Source of the DNA: an uncultured SAR86 cluster bacterium | GTDB taxonomy: Bacteria; Pseudomonadota; Gammaproteobacteria; Magnimaribacterales; AG-339-G14 | Direction of reading: 5' to 3' | NCBI GenBank assembly: GCA_902635045.1 | Contig: CACPMT010000005.1 | Span: 26,550-90,549, forward strand | DNA: 64,000 nucleotides | In this document: piece by piece, positions 8,502-17,265 of the stretch | Layout: each line of letters opens with the position of its first letter | Numbering within the stretch: the first letter of the stretch is position 1 | Notes under the pieces: model-generated | The model's input: only the letters and a program-made list of their open reading frames with translations | Database searches by the model: none | What the model was told of the DNA's origin: nothing | Program-made: the position numbers and the translations under genes

Positions 8502-9192
8502 ATTCGATATTTAAAAAATTAATATTTTTGAGATTTTCATCAAAAAAATCTTTTTCAGTAACAAGCTTATCTTTTAAAGTTACTAAACCTTCGTTTTTTT
8601 CTTCTAAGACCACTTGCCCTAGTTTTTTACCATCTTTATTAAAAATAAAATCAAGTTCTTTTAAAAGATTTCTTTCGTCAACACTAAATTTTGCAAGGCT
8701 AAATTTCAATTTTCCTCTGTAATGCATCCGCGCAATGACTTCTTGGCCGGTAAAACATCCTTTTTCAAAATTAATTAAGCCTAAATTTTGATAATTCAAT
8801 TCATGAGGTGTAAAAACTTCAGAAATTGATTCGGTAATTTCAACAAATCCTCTTTCAATGCAATTGAGCTTCCAATCAGATTCCGAGATGATTTCAATAC
8901 CATCTATTGCCTTATCTATGAATTCAATTTTTGTTTTAAAGAAAACTGCGTATTTTTCAAGATGAGTTTTAAATTTCTCAGCTACAGATTTGTTAACAAA
9001 AATTAAAAAACCTGAACTAATTCTTAGAATCCTGAAAACTGCCAACACCCTGCCTTTTACATTACAAATAGCGCTCGTTAGTATTTTGTTTTCTGACACA
9101 AAATTAATGTCATTAGTTATTTGGCCTTGAAGAAATTCAGCCGAATCAACACCTGAAATTTGTATAATAGAATCAGAAGACGATATATTCAT
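8494..9192 (-). CDS. ygfZ: Folate-binding iron-sulfur/tRNA-modification protein YgfZ
   Basis: GcvT-like protein of 232 residues. The signature KGCFTGQEV near residue 145 is the YgfZ form of the conserved K-G-C-Y/F-x-G-Q-E motif. YgfZ binds folate and supports assembly or repair of certain iron-sulfur enzymes such as MiaB. It is shorter than the roughly 325-residue E. coli protein, mainly after the signature. It diverges from sdhE across only 23 bases, the same sdhE/ygfZ neighbour pair as in many gammaproteobacteria, which supports both calls. Confidence 0.88.
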   Translation of the reverse strand: MNISSSDSIIQISGVDSAEFLQGQITNDINFVSENKILTSAICNVKGRVLAVFRILRISSGFLIFVNKSVAEKFKTHLEKYAVFFKTKIEFIDKAIDGIEIISESDWKLNCIERGFVEITESISEVFTPHELNYQNLGLINFEKGCFTGQEVIARMHYRGKLKFSLAKFSVDERNLLKELDFIFNKDGKKLGQVVLEEKNEGLVTLKDKLVTEKDFFDENLKNINFLNIESI

Positions 9193-9215
9193 GTTAGGCC
9201 TATATTTTACATTTA

Positions 9216-9479
9216 ATGATTAAAAAAGAGAGTCCATTTTTACTTGATAAAGCTAAATTTAAGAGCAGAAGAGGTTTAAACGAACTGGATCAAATTTTAG
9301 TTCCGTTTGTAAATGAAAAATTTCAGCAACTTGATGAAATAGATAAAATCCTATTTTTGGAGTTATTAGAGTTCGAAGATGTAGATCTCGCGGATCTAAT
9401 TCTTTATAAAAAAATAAAATCATCAGAAAAGTTTAAAAAAATTATTACAAAAATAATTGAATTTTCTAGTGAAATTTAG
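9216..9479 (+). CDS. sdhE: FAD assembly factor SdhE (succinate dehydrogenase)
   Basis: An 87-residue acidic helical protein with the family motif SRRGLNELD near residue 18. The RG pair is needed for promoting covalent FAD attachment to SdhA. Length and pairing with ygfZ match E. coli ygfY. A TATATT hexamer lies 9 bases upstream of the ATG and there is no ribosome site, so the message may be leaderless. The 23-base gap to ygfZ must hold both promoters. Confidence 0.88.
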   Translation: MIKKESPFLLDKAKFKSRRGLNELDQILVPFVNEKFQQLDEIDKILFLELLEFEDVDLADLILYKKIKSSEKFKKIITKIIEFSSEI

Positions 9480-9523
9480 CTGAACTTATGCACAATGCAC
9501 CTGTCAAACAGAAAAGGACAATA

Positions 9524-10108
9524 ATGGACAATGAAATAGCTCTTATAAAATTGGTCAAAAAGGGCGATAAAAAGGCCTACAATACTCTTGTTTTGAAATA
9601 TCAAGACAGGTTAGTTTTTTCTGTTTATAAGTTTTTGAAAGACTTTGAGCTTGCTCAGGACATAGCTCAAGAAGCTTTTATAAAAGCTTATAAAAACATA
9701 GAAAAATTCAGAGGCGATAGTCAGTTTTATACTTGGATTTACAGAATAGCTATAAATACTGCCAAAAACGTAATCTCTACTAAAGCTCGTGCATCGGAAG
9801 TTTACGATAACGATACTACCGATCAGTTGCTATCTGAATCTGCTACAACGTCTGAAAATCCAGAAAATATACTTCAAGCTGAGCAGTTGAGATCTGAAAT
9901 AAATAAGGCTTTACAAAATTTGCCTGAAGATATCCGTGTTACATTAAGTTTGCGTGAATTTGATGGGCTTAGCTATGAAGAAATAGCCAAGGTTCTCAAT
10001 TGCCCTATAGGAACTGTAAGATCCAGAATTCACAAAGGGCGTGAAATGTTAGATCAAACTTTTTCGAAATATAACCTGTCTAATTTTGAGGCTAGAAAAT
10101 ATGAATGA
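9524..10108 (+). CDS. rpoE: RNA polymerase sigma factor RpoE (ECF, envelope stress)
   Basis: ECF sigma factor of 194 residues. Region 2 spans about 15-85 (QDIAQEAFIKAYKNIEKF, then RGDSQFYTWIYRIAINTAKN). Region 4 lies near 135-180 and includes LSYEEIAKVLNCPIGTVRSR. It aligns closely with E. coli RpoE. An ATG 36 bases earlier is in frame, but the one at 9524 follows AAAAGGACA at good spacing and matches the family start. The gene leads an rpoE-rseA-degP unit and overlaps rseA by 8 bases, coupling sigma factor to anti-sigma factor. Confidence 0.94.
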   Translation: MDNEIALIKLVKKGDKKAYNTLVLKYQDRLVFSVYKFLKDFELAQDIAQEAFIKAYKNIEKFRGDSQFYTWIYRIAINTAKNVISTKARASEVYDNDTTDQLLSESATTSENPENILQAEQLRSEINKALQNLPEDIRVTLSLREFDGLSYEEIAKVLNCPIGTVRSRIHKGREMLDQTFSKYNLSNFEARKYE

Positions 10109-10814
10109 AACTATAGAAGAAAGATTATCAATGTTACTGGATGGAGAAGTTACTCCATTTGAAACTAAAAGGCTTGTGGACGAAATTGACTGCAATCCAC
10201 ATATGAAAGCTCTTTGGCTTAGGATGAATAAGCAAAGGGCGGCTCTAAAAGGAGAGCTTATCGACCCAACCTTTGATATCTCTTCCTCAGTAATGTCTCA
10301 TCTAAACTCAACTTCTCAAACAACCTTTCCTACTAATACAAAACCCTGGCATATTTCTCATTTTTTTCCTACGCACTATCTAAAGGCTTGTTGTTATTTA
10401 TTAGGTTTTTTCTTAGTTCTTTCATCTCCTCTACTTAATCTAAACAACTTTTCTCCTTCAGACTCTTTTTCCAAAATAACAAATTCTTCTCAAACTTTTA
10501 ACAAAAATTTACCTTTACCAGGAAACGAAGCTCTTCTTGTCGATTTAGGCTCTAATTTTAATGGTAATTTAAAAAATTATAGAATGGTATCTGAGAATGC
10601 TTTAGAAGCAAACTATCAGCTAGCTAATAACGAAGCAGTAAAAATTAAAGTCTTTTTTAACGATGTACCTCAGACAGAAAAATTAAATTTGCTTGAAAGC
10701 GGAATAACACTTCATACAAAAGCTGGAAATGAACCAGTTGTTTTAAATGTTTCTAGCGATCAAATTTCTAATAGTAAGTTAATAAAAATTTCCAATACTT
10801 TTTTTGAAAAATAA
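10101..10814 (+). CDS. rseA: RseA-like anti-sigma-E factor
   Basis: A 237-residue protein directly behind rpoE. The N-terminal 60 residues (ERLSMLLDGE then LVDEID) form an RseA_N-type cytoplasmic sigma-binding domain. One membrane segment lies at about 90-108 (CCYLLGFFLVLSSP), followed by a periplasmic domain. ATG 10101, inside the end of rpoE and 9 bases after GAGG, fits better than an ATG five codons earlier. Signal-dependent cleavage of RseA would free RpoE. No rseB or rseC follows; degP comes next, so regulation may be simpler than in E. coli. Confidence 0.85.
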   Translation: MNETIEERLSMLLDGEVTPFETKRLVDEIDCNPHMKALWLRMNKQRAALKGELIDPTFDISSSVMSHLNSTSQTTFPTNTKPWHISHFFPTHYLKACCYLLGFFLVLSSPLLNLNNFSPSDSFSKITNSSQTFNKNLPLPGNEALLVDLGSNFNGNLKNYRMVSENALEANYQLANNEAVKIKVFFNDVPQTEKLNLLESGITLHTKAGNEPVVLNVSSDQISNSKLIKISNTFFEK

Positions 10815-10827
10815 ATAAAGATTTTTT

Positions 10828-12246
10828 ATGCTTAGGAAAAGTCTAAATTTAATAATTTTTTTTATTTCATCGACAGCATTTTCTTTTTCTGGAATTGACT
10901 CAAAAGACTTGCCTAATTTTTCATCTTTAGCGGAATATACTTCACCCGCTGTTGTTAATGTAAGTGTAGTAAAAACAATTCCATCGAGGAACGGCATGAA
11001 TGGCTCTAGATCTCCTTTTCCTCCAGGAAGTCCATTTGAGGATTTTTTTAATTTTCCCTTTGAAGAAAGAAGGCAACCTGAAAGAAAAATTCAATCTGGT
11101 GGATCAGGATTTATAATTTCGTCCGATGGTTATGTGCTTACTAATCATCACGTAATTGAAGACGCTTCTGAAATAACAATAAGCTTGAACGATCGACGAG
11201 AGTTTAAAGCAAAATTAATAGGAAGTGATAAAAAAGCAGATGTTGCGGTGCTTAAAATCAAATCGGAACAAGATTTGCCTTTTTTAAATTTAGGAAACTC
11301 AGATGAAGTTAAAGTTGGAGACTGGGTGGTTGCTATCGGTTCACCATATAGGTTAAATTTTTCAGTAACAGCTGGAATAGTTAGCGCAAAAACTAGAAGT
11401 GTTCCAGGTCGAGAAACGTCATATATTCCTTTTATTCAATCGGATGTAGCAATTAATCCTGGCAATTCAGGAGGCCCATTATTTAATATGGATGGCGATG
11501 TAGTTGGAATTAATGCAATGATTTATTCTGGTTCCGGTGGCTATATGGGGATATCTTTTACTATCCCGATGAATTATGCAAAAGAAATAGTTGATCAAAT
11601 CATAGAAACAGGGTCTGTTGCCAGGGGCTGGTTGGGAGTCAGTGTTCAAGAAATTACTAAAGATTTAGCTGATTCCTTTGAATTAGGCACACCCAGAGGA
11701 GCTTTGGTTGGTAGTGTGATAAAGAATAGTCCTGCTGAGAAAGCGGGATTTAAGAATGGAGATGTAATTTTAGAATTCGATGGAAAGAAAATTGTATATT
11801 CAGGAGATTTACCCTTAATTGTTGGAAGAATAAAACCAGATGCAAAAGTTCAAGCCTTGATATTCAGAGACAAAAAAGAAAAAATTATCTCTGTAAAAGT
11901 AGGTCAACTTGAGGAAGTTGATCCTAACAAACCGATAATTGCTGAAAAATCTAAAAAAAGAAATAAATTAGAAATAGTTGTTAGTTCGATAGATGAAATC
12001 TCCATTGAAGATCAAGAAAGACTTAACATTACTAATGGAGTGTTAGTTAAAGAAGTTTATCCGGGACCTGCTCAGGAAGCAGGGATACAGGTTGGTGACA
12101 TAATAACTTCCATTGCGCAAAAAGAGATAAACAGCATAAATGATTATAGAAAAATAGTTAGTTTTCTTAAGAATGGTTCGAGTGTACCAATAAGAATTAT
12201 CAGAAATGGAAACGGTACTTTTCTGACGCTAAAAATTCAAAAATAA
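10828..12246 (+). CDS. degP: Periplasmic serine protease DegP/MucD
   Basis: HtrA-family protease/chaperone of 472 residues. A signal peptide covers about residues 1-20. The catalytic triad reads H108 (TNHHVI), D138 (KADVAVLK) and S214 (NPGNSGGPL). Two PDZ domains follow, near 265-355 and 375-470. It would degrade misfolded periplasmic proteins during envelope stress. Its place after rpoE-rseA resembles Pseudomonas mucD, so it is likely under RpoE control. The gene begins 13 bases after rseA. Whether DegP, DegQ or MucD is the closest relative cannot be settled here. Confidence 0.93.
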   Translation: MLRKSLNLIIFFISSTAFSFSGIDSKDLPNFSSLAEYTSPAVVNVSVVKTIPSRNGMNGSRSPFPPGSPFEDFFNFPFEERRQPERKIQSGGSGFIISSDGYVLTNHHVIEDASEITISLNDRREFKAKLIGSDKKADVAVLKIKSEQDLPFLNLGNSDEVKVGDWVVAIGSPYRLNFSVTAGIVSAKTRSVPGRETSYIPFIQSDVAINPGNSGGPLFNMDGDVVGINAMIYSGSGGYMGISFTIPMNYAKEIVDQIIETGSVARGWLGVSVQEITKDLADSFELGTPRGALVGSVIKNSPAEKAGFKNGDVILEFDGKKIVYSGDLPLIVGRIKPDAKVQALIFRDKKEKIISVKVGQLEEVDPNKPIIAEKSKKRNKLEIVVSSIDEISIEDQERLNITNGVLVKEVYPGPAQEAGIQVGDIITSIAQKEINSINDYRKIVSFLKNGSSVPIRIIRNGNGTFLTLKIQK

Positions 12247-12260
12247 GACATAATCGCCTC

Positions 12261-14060
12261 ATGCCAAAGCATGAAAAAAAAGAGTCCACTAGAAATTTTT
12301 CAATAATAGCTCATATTGATCATGGAAAATCTACTTTAGCTGATCGTTTGATCGAATTTTGCGGAGGTTTGAGCAACAGAGAAATGCAGGCGCAAGTTCT
12401 TGACTCTCTCGATATTGAGAGAGAAAGAGGAATTACTATAAAAGCTCAATCTGTCGCATTAAGATTTGAGACTAGTGAAGAGATTATAAATTTCAATTTA
12501 ATTGACACACCAGGACATGTAGATTTTGCATACGAAGTTTCAAGATCTTTAGCAGCCTGTGAAGCGGCAATTTTATTAGTTGACGCATCTCAAGGGGTAG
12601 AGGCTCAAACACTTTCTACTTGTTATAACGCAATTGATCAGGGGTTAAGCATTCTACCGGTATTGAATAAAATCGATCTTCCTCAGGCTGATCCAGAAAG
12701 AGTAAAAACTGAAATTGAAGAAATAATTGGGATAGATGCTTCAGATGCACCAATTATAAGTGCTAAAAATGGAGATGGCATTGAAGAATTGCTCAATATT
12801 TTAGTTTCTTTCATACCCAAACCTAAGGGAAACATAGACGATAAATTGGAAGCCCTAATAATTGATTCTTGGTTTGATCAATACTTAGGCGTAGTCTCTT
12901 TGGTAAGAGTTGTAAATGGAATTTTGGTCGCTGGGGAAAAGATCAAACTTAGTTCAAATAAAAATGTTCATATAGCAGAAAAAATAGGTGTCTTTACACC
13001 CAAAAGAATAGAAAAAAAAGAATTAAAGGCAGGAGAGGTTGGTTTTATTTGCGCAGGGGTAAGAGATATAAGAGGCGCACCAGTAGGTGATACTATTACT
13101 CATCCAGATCATGAAAATGCGCTCCCAGGATTTAAACCGGTAAAGCCCCAAGTATATGCCGCTCTATATCCATTGGATTCCTCTGAATTTGAATTATTTA
13201 GAGAGTCTTTAGAAAGATTGTCTTTAAATGATGCAGCACTGACTTTTCAACCTGAACAATCTCTAGCATTAGGCTCAGGTTTTAGATGCGGATTTCTCGG
13301 TACATTGCACATGGAAATAATAATTGAGAGGCTTCAAGGTGAACACGGAATAGAGCTTTTAGCTACAGCTCCTACAGTTATCTATGAAATAGAAGATACC
13401 TCAGGAAATTTAATTGAAGTAGAAAATCCAAGCAGATATCCTGATCAAAGTAACGTAAACGAGGTTAGAGAGCCCATAGCAAGAGCAACAATTCTTGTCC
13501 CGGAAAAATATATTGGTAACGTAATTTCACTTTGTATTGAACGAAGAGGAGTTCAAAAATCATTAAGATATGTTGGAGGTCAAATTGAGCTTATTTATGA
13601 ATTGCCTATGAATGAAATTGTTTTAGATTTTTTTGATAAATTAAAATCTTCTAGTAAAGGCTATGCTTCGTTGGACTATGATTTCTTGAGATTTGAGCCT
13701 AGTGAAATTACTAAAATAGATATTTTACTCAACGGCGAAAAAGTCGATGCGCTTAATTTTATGGTTCATAAATCAAAAGCTGATTTCAAAGCTAGAGAAA
13801 TCGTAAAGTCTTTAAGAGAAGTCATTCCTAGACAGATGTATGACGTAGCAATTCAAGGGGCAATTGGGAGTAAAATTTTGGCTAGAGAAACTGTCAAAGC
13901 TTATAGAAAAGATGTTACTGCCAAATTATATGGAGGAGATGTAACACGAAAGAAAAAACTTTTAGAAAAACAAAAAAAAGGAAAGAAAAAAATGAGACAG
14001 ATTGGAAAAGTTGAAGTCCCACAAGAAGCCTTTTTATCAGTTTTGCGGGTGACTAAATGA
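12261..14060 (+). CDS. lepA: Elongation factor 4 (LepA), ribosome back-translocase
   Basis: Translational GTPase of 599 residues. G1 is AHIDHGKST at 17-25, followed by [13 protein letters not shown] and NKID. The C-terminal LepA-specific domain is lysine-rich ([20 protein letters not shown]). A hexamer CATAAT ends 6 bases before the ATG, so an extra promoter inside the degP end is possible. It shares an ATGA overlap with lepB, the conserved lepA-lepB pair. Confidence 0.96.
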   Translation: MPKHEKKESTRNFSIIAHIDHGKSTLADRLIEFCGGLSNREMQAQVLDSLDIERERGITIKAQSVALRFETSEEIINFNLIDTPGHVDFAYEVSRSLAACEAAILLVDASQGVEAQTLSTCYNAIDQGLSILPVLNKIDLPQADPERVKTEIEEIIGIDASDAPIISAKNGDGIEELLNILVSFIPKPKGNIDDKLEALIIDSWFDQYLGVVSLVRVVNGILVAGEKIKLSSNKNVHIAEKIGVFTPKRIEKKELKAGEVGFICAGVRDIRGAPVGDTITHPDHENALPGFKPVKPQVYAALYPLDSSEFELFRESLERLSLNDAALTFQPEQSLALGSGFRCGFLGTLHMEIIIERLQGEHGIELLATAPTVIYEIEDTSGNLIEVENPSRYPDQSNVNEVREPIARATILVPEKYIGNVISLCIERRGVQKSLRYVGGQIELIYELPMNEIVLDFFDKLKSSSKGYASLDYDFLRFEPSEITKIDILLNGEKVDALNFMVHKSKADFKAREIVKSLREVIPRQMYDVAIQGAIGSKILARETVKAYRKDVTAKLYGGDVTRKKKLLEKQKKGKKKMRQIGKVEVPQEAFLSVLRVTK

Positions 14061-15031
14061 ATTTTGAATTATTATTAACTTTATCAATACTTATTCTTTT
14101 TGGGCTTTTTTTTGGCTGGATTTATTCAGAGGTTAAACTAGAGGGAAAGTTTAACAAGACCATTAATTGGATTTCTTTTCCTTTTCCACTCTTAGCACTT
14201 TACTCAATTTTTAAATTAAATTTGGATTTTGGATATGTTTTAGTATCTATAACTGCTTTAGCCTTGCTTGTTTGGATAATGAGTGCTTTTTTTAATCTAG
14301 ATAGTTTAAAAAAAGAGGGAAGATCTTTTTTCGTTATTCTGTTTTTCATTACGATTTTTAGATCGTTTATATTTGAGCCTTTTCAAATTCCGTCTGAATC
14401 TATGTTGCCGCAGTTGGAAATAGGAGACTTTTTAGTAGTAAACAAATATAGCTATGGACTGAAAAATCCCATTGGAAATAAAACATTTTTTAATATTGGC
14501 TCTCCCCAAAGAGGCGATGTGATTGTTTTTACTCCTAAACACACAGTTTGTTCCTCTAATCTAAAGAGCGCTTATCCAGATAGTCTTGACTTATTATCAA
14601 ACCAACAGAGATTCAATTGGCAAAGATATTACGAAAGTTGTACTGAGTTGGGAGTTAAATATATAAAAAGAGTTGTCGGATTGCCCGGAGATGAAGTTAT
14701 CTATCAAAATAAAAACTTTTTTATAAATGGCTCGCCTTTGAAAAAGAAATTTATAAATCAAGATACGAATGAATTTATTTTTCAAGAAACACAAGACTCT
14801 AAAAATTATTTAGTTAGACAAACTGACAAAAACAGAAACTTAAATAATGCTTGGAAAGTTCCTGAAGGACATTACTTTGTTTCAGGAGATAATAGAGACA
14901 ATAGTCTTGATAGTAGAAGTTGGGGATTTGTTTCAGAAGAAGACGTTTCAGGAAAAGCAAGTTTTATTTGGATGCATTGGGAATGTTTGGGCTGTTTTCC
15001 AAAATTTTCTAGAAATAAATTCATCAAATGA
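14057..15031 (+). CDS. lepB: Signal peptidase I
   Basis: Membrane serine protease of 324 residues that removes signal peptides from exported proteins. Hydrophobic segments cover about 3-22, 40-75 and 90-103. The catalytic serine is S115 in IPSESM and the general-base lysine is K204 in [12 protein letters not shown]. The [11 protein letters not shown] box lies near 290. It is coupled to lepA by an ATGA overlap and to rnc by another overlap. A longer insert between the serine and lysine boxes resembles the E. coli enzyme. Confidence 0.94.
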   Translation: MNFELLLTLSILILFGLFFGWIYSEVKLEGKFNKTINWISFPFPLLALYSIFKLNLDFGYVLVSITALALLVWIMSAFFNLDSLKKEGRSFFVILFFITIFRSFIFEPFQIPSESMLPQLEIGDFLVVNKYSYGLKNPIGNKTFFNIGSPQRGDVIVFTPKHTVCSSNLKSAYPDSLDLLSNQQRFNWQRYYESCTELGVKYIKRVVGLPGDEVIYQNKNFFINGSPLKKKFINQDTNEFIFQETQDSKNYLVRQTDKNRNLNNAWKVPEGHYFVSGDNRDNSLDSRSWGFVSEEDVSGKASFIWMHWECLGCFPKFSRNKFIK

Positions 15032-15693
15032 CAAATAATTTAAACAGTCTTGAAAAGACATTAAATTATTCTTTTAAAAATAAAAGTTATTTAACAAAAG
15101 CTCTTACTCATAGTAGCAAGTCAAAAGATAATAATGAAAGACTTGAATATTTGGGGGATGCGGTAATCAATCTTGCTGTCTCTGAACATTTAATTAAAAA
15201 CTTTTCCGATTTAGATGAAGGCTCTTTATCTATATTAAGAGCGAAACTTGTGAGCAGAGATACGTTATCAAGTTTAGCGTCCAATATAGAGTTAGAAAGC
15301 TATCTAATTATGGGAAAATCTCTTTCAAATCAGGAAAATAAAAAAAGCTCTATTTTTGGAAACGCCTTTGAAGCAATAATTGGGGCAATTTATCTTGATG
15401 AAAACTTTGATAAAGCTGCAACTGTAGTAATGTACTTCCTGGAAGAAGAAATTAGATCTTTAACAATAAATCAAATTAAAGACAAAAAAACTCTTCTTCA
15501 AGAAGAGCTACAACAAAGAAAAATTAATCTTCCAGTTTATAAATTAAAAGACGCAAGCAAGGGAATGTTTAAAGTTTTTTGTGAAGTGGAAGAGCTTAAT
15601 CTTTCAAGTGAGGCAGACGGAAAAAACAAAAAAGATGCTGAACAAAAAGCTGCTGCAGTTTTATTAAAAAAAATAATTAATTCTGATGAGTAA
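15028..15693 (+). CDS. rnc: Ribonuclease III
   Basis: Double-strand-specific endonuclease of 221 residues for rRNA and mRNA processing. The metal-binding signature ERLEYLGDAV is near residue 37, with a second acidic cluster in FGNAFEAIIGAIYLDE. A C-terminal dsRNA-binding domain (about 150-220) contains KKDAEQKAAAVLL. The start overlaps the end of lepB and the stop overlaps era by 8 bases. lepB-rnc-era-recO is a conserved gammaproteobacterial order. Confidence 0.95.
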   Translation: MTNNLNSLEKTLNYSFKNKSYLTKALTHSSKSKDNNERLEYLGDAVINLAVSEHLIKNFSDLDEGSLSILRAKLVSRDTLSSLASNIELESYLIMGKSLSNQENKKSSIFGNAFEAIIGAIYLDENFDKAATVVMYFLEEEIRSLTINQIKDKKTLLQEELQQRKINLPVYKLKDASKGMFKVFCEVEELNLSSEADGKNKKDAEQKAAAVLLKKIINSDE

Positions 15694-16582
15694 TAAAAAA
15701 TTTGGCTTTGTTTCCATCAGCGGAAGAACAAACGTAGGTAAGTCCACGTTGATTAATTCTTTAATTGAAAAAAAAATTGCCATTACTTCGAGGAAGCCAC
15801 AAACCACAAGAAATAGAATTCTAGGAATTTCAACGAGCCAGCAATCCCAAATAGTATATTTAGATACGCCAGGTTTTCATTCTGGTTATAAAAGAGCTCT
15901 TAACAAATACATGAATAAGTTAGCAAGACATTGCTACGAAGAGGTAGATTTAGTTGTATTTGTTGTAGATAGATCAAAGTGGCTTAAAGAAGAAAAAGAT
16001 ATCTTAAATAATCTTATTCATCTAAATAAACCTGTTATTCTCGCGATTAATAAAATAGACCGATTAGAAAAAAAAGAAGATTTGCTTCCATTAATAGACG
16101 AAATACAACAAAAATTTAATTTTTTATCAGTAATTCCCATTTCTGCGTTACGTAAAAATAATCTAGATGTTTTAACTAATGAAATTGAAAAAGCTCTACC
16201 AGAGGGACCTTTTCATTTTCCTGAGAAAAAAGTGACAGAGTTTTCGGAAAATTTTTATATATCAGAAATCATAAGAGAAAAGGCTATCAACCGCCTAGGT
16301 GATGAATTACCCTATAGATTGAATGTAACAATAGATAAAGTCGATAGAAAAAAAGGATTGGTTACTATTTATGCAAATATAGTTGTCGAAAGCTCAAGCC
16401 AAAAAGGCATTATCCTCGGCAAAGGCGGATCTATGATTAAAGCTATAGGTACTTCTGCAAGAAAGGATTTAGAAGCTGAGATAAAAAAGAAAATTAATCT
16501 TCAGTTATTTGTGAAAGTAAGTAAAAAATGGACTAATAATATCAGTACGATGAATAAATTTGGTTATGGAGACAATTTTTGA
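15686..16582 (+). CDS. era: GTPase Era, 30S ribosome assembly
   Basis: A 298-residue GTPase with P-loop GRTNVGKST at 13-21, DTPGF near 60 and NKID near 121, then a C-terminal KH RNA-binding domain (about 200-290; GKGGSMIKAIG is the KH loop). Era binds the 3' end of 16S rRNA during 30S maturation. It overlaps rnc at its start, and its stop overlaps the unusual TTG start of recO in a TTGA arrangement. Confidence 0.95.
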   Translation: MSNKKFGFVSISGRTNVGKSTLINSLIEKKIAITSRKPQTTRNRILGISTSQQSQIVYLDTPGFHSGYKRALNKYMNKLARHCYEEVDLVVFVVDRSKWLKEEKDILNNLIHLNKPVILAINKIDRLEKKEDLLPLIDEIQQKFNFLSVIPISALRKNNLDVLTNEIEKALPEGPFHFPEKKVTEFSENFYISEIIREKAINRLGDELPYRLNVTIDKVDRKKGLVTIYANIVVESSSQKGIILGKGGSMIKAIGTSARKDLEAEIKKKINLQLFVKVSKKWTNNISTMNKFGYGDNF

Positions 16583-17265
16583 AATTAAATTATAAGGAAT
16601 CAGACGCTTTCTTATTGCACGCAACTAAATTCAAAGAGACTAGTTTATTGTGCGTCTTTTTTTCAAAAGAATTTGGAAAAGTATCTGCTATAGCAAAAGG
16701 CGCAAGGTCAAAAAAAAGCAAGTTTCAAGTTTTAACTGTTCCAGGTGCTTTATTTAAAATAGCTTTTTCTGGAAAAAATGAACTAAAAACTCTTACAAGT
16801 TGTGAATCTTTAGAAACTCTAGATATAAAAAGGGATAATTTTAAGATTTATCTTTACCTAAATGAAATAATTTTAAAATTATTAGAATCCTACGAACCAA
16901 TGCCTGAAGTTTATGAAAATATCATGCAAATTTTTAAATTTCTTGATGAGAATGATAAATATTCGGTTGAATTAAAGTTAAGACACTTTGAATATAACTT
17001 GATAAGTGAACTTGGATACGGATTTAATATTGATCGAGATATTGAAGGAGAGATCATTGATAGTAAATCATATTATTCTTTTAATCCTCAATCAGGCTTT
17101 ATAAAAGGCAAAATGGGGCAAAAAATTTTAGGATTACATTTAATTAATTTTCTAAATAATAACTTTTCTGATTCAGAAACTAGATTTTCTTTAAAAATGA
17201 TAATGAGAGCAGCCATCGAAAATGTTCTTGAAAAACCGATTTCTTCAAGAGAGGTTTTTAAATGA
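16579..17265 (+). CDS. recO: DNA repair protein RecO
   Basis: A 228-residue recombination mediator that helps load RecA with RecR. The N-terminal OB-fold is visible as ESDAFLLHATKFKETSLL and IAKGARSKKSKF, and the C-terminus ends PISSREVFK as in E. coli RecO. The start is TTG within the era stop (TTGA), implying translational coupling; no in-frame ATG lies nearby. The family's zinc cysteines are absent, as in many gammaproteobacterial RecO proteins. Its stop overlaps the next gene by 4 bases. Confidence 0.9.
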   Translation: MKLNYKESDAFLLHATKFKETSLLCVFFSKEFGKVSAIAKGARSKKSKFQVLTVPGALFKIAFSGKNELKTLTSCESLETLDIKRDNFKIYLYLNEIILKLLESYEPMPEVYENIMQIFKFLDENDKYSVELKLRHFEYNLISELGYGFNIDRDIEGEIIDSKSYYSFNPQSGFIKGKMGQKILGLHLINFLNNNFSDSETRFSLKMIMRAAIENVLEKPISSREVFK

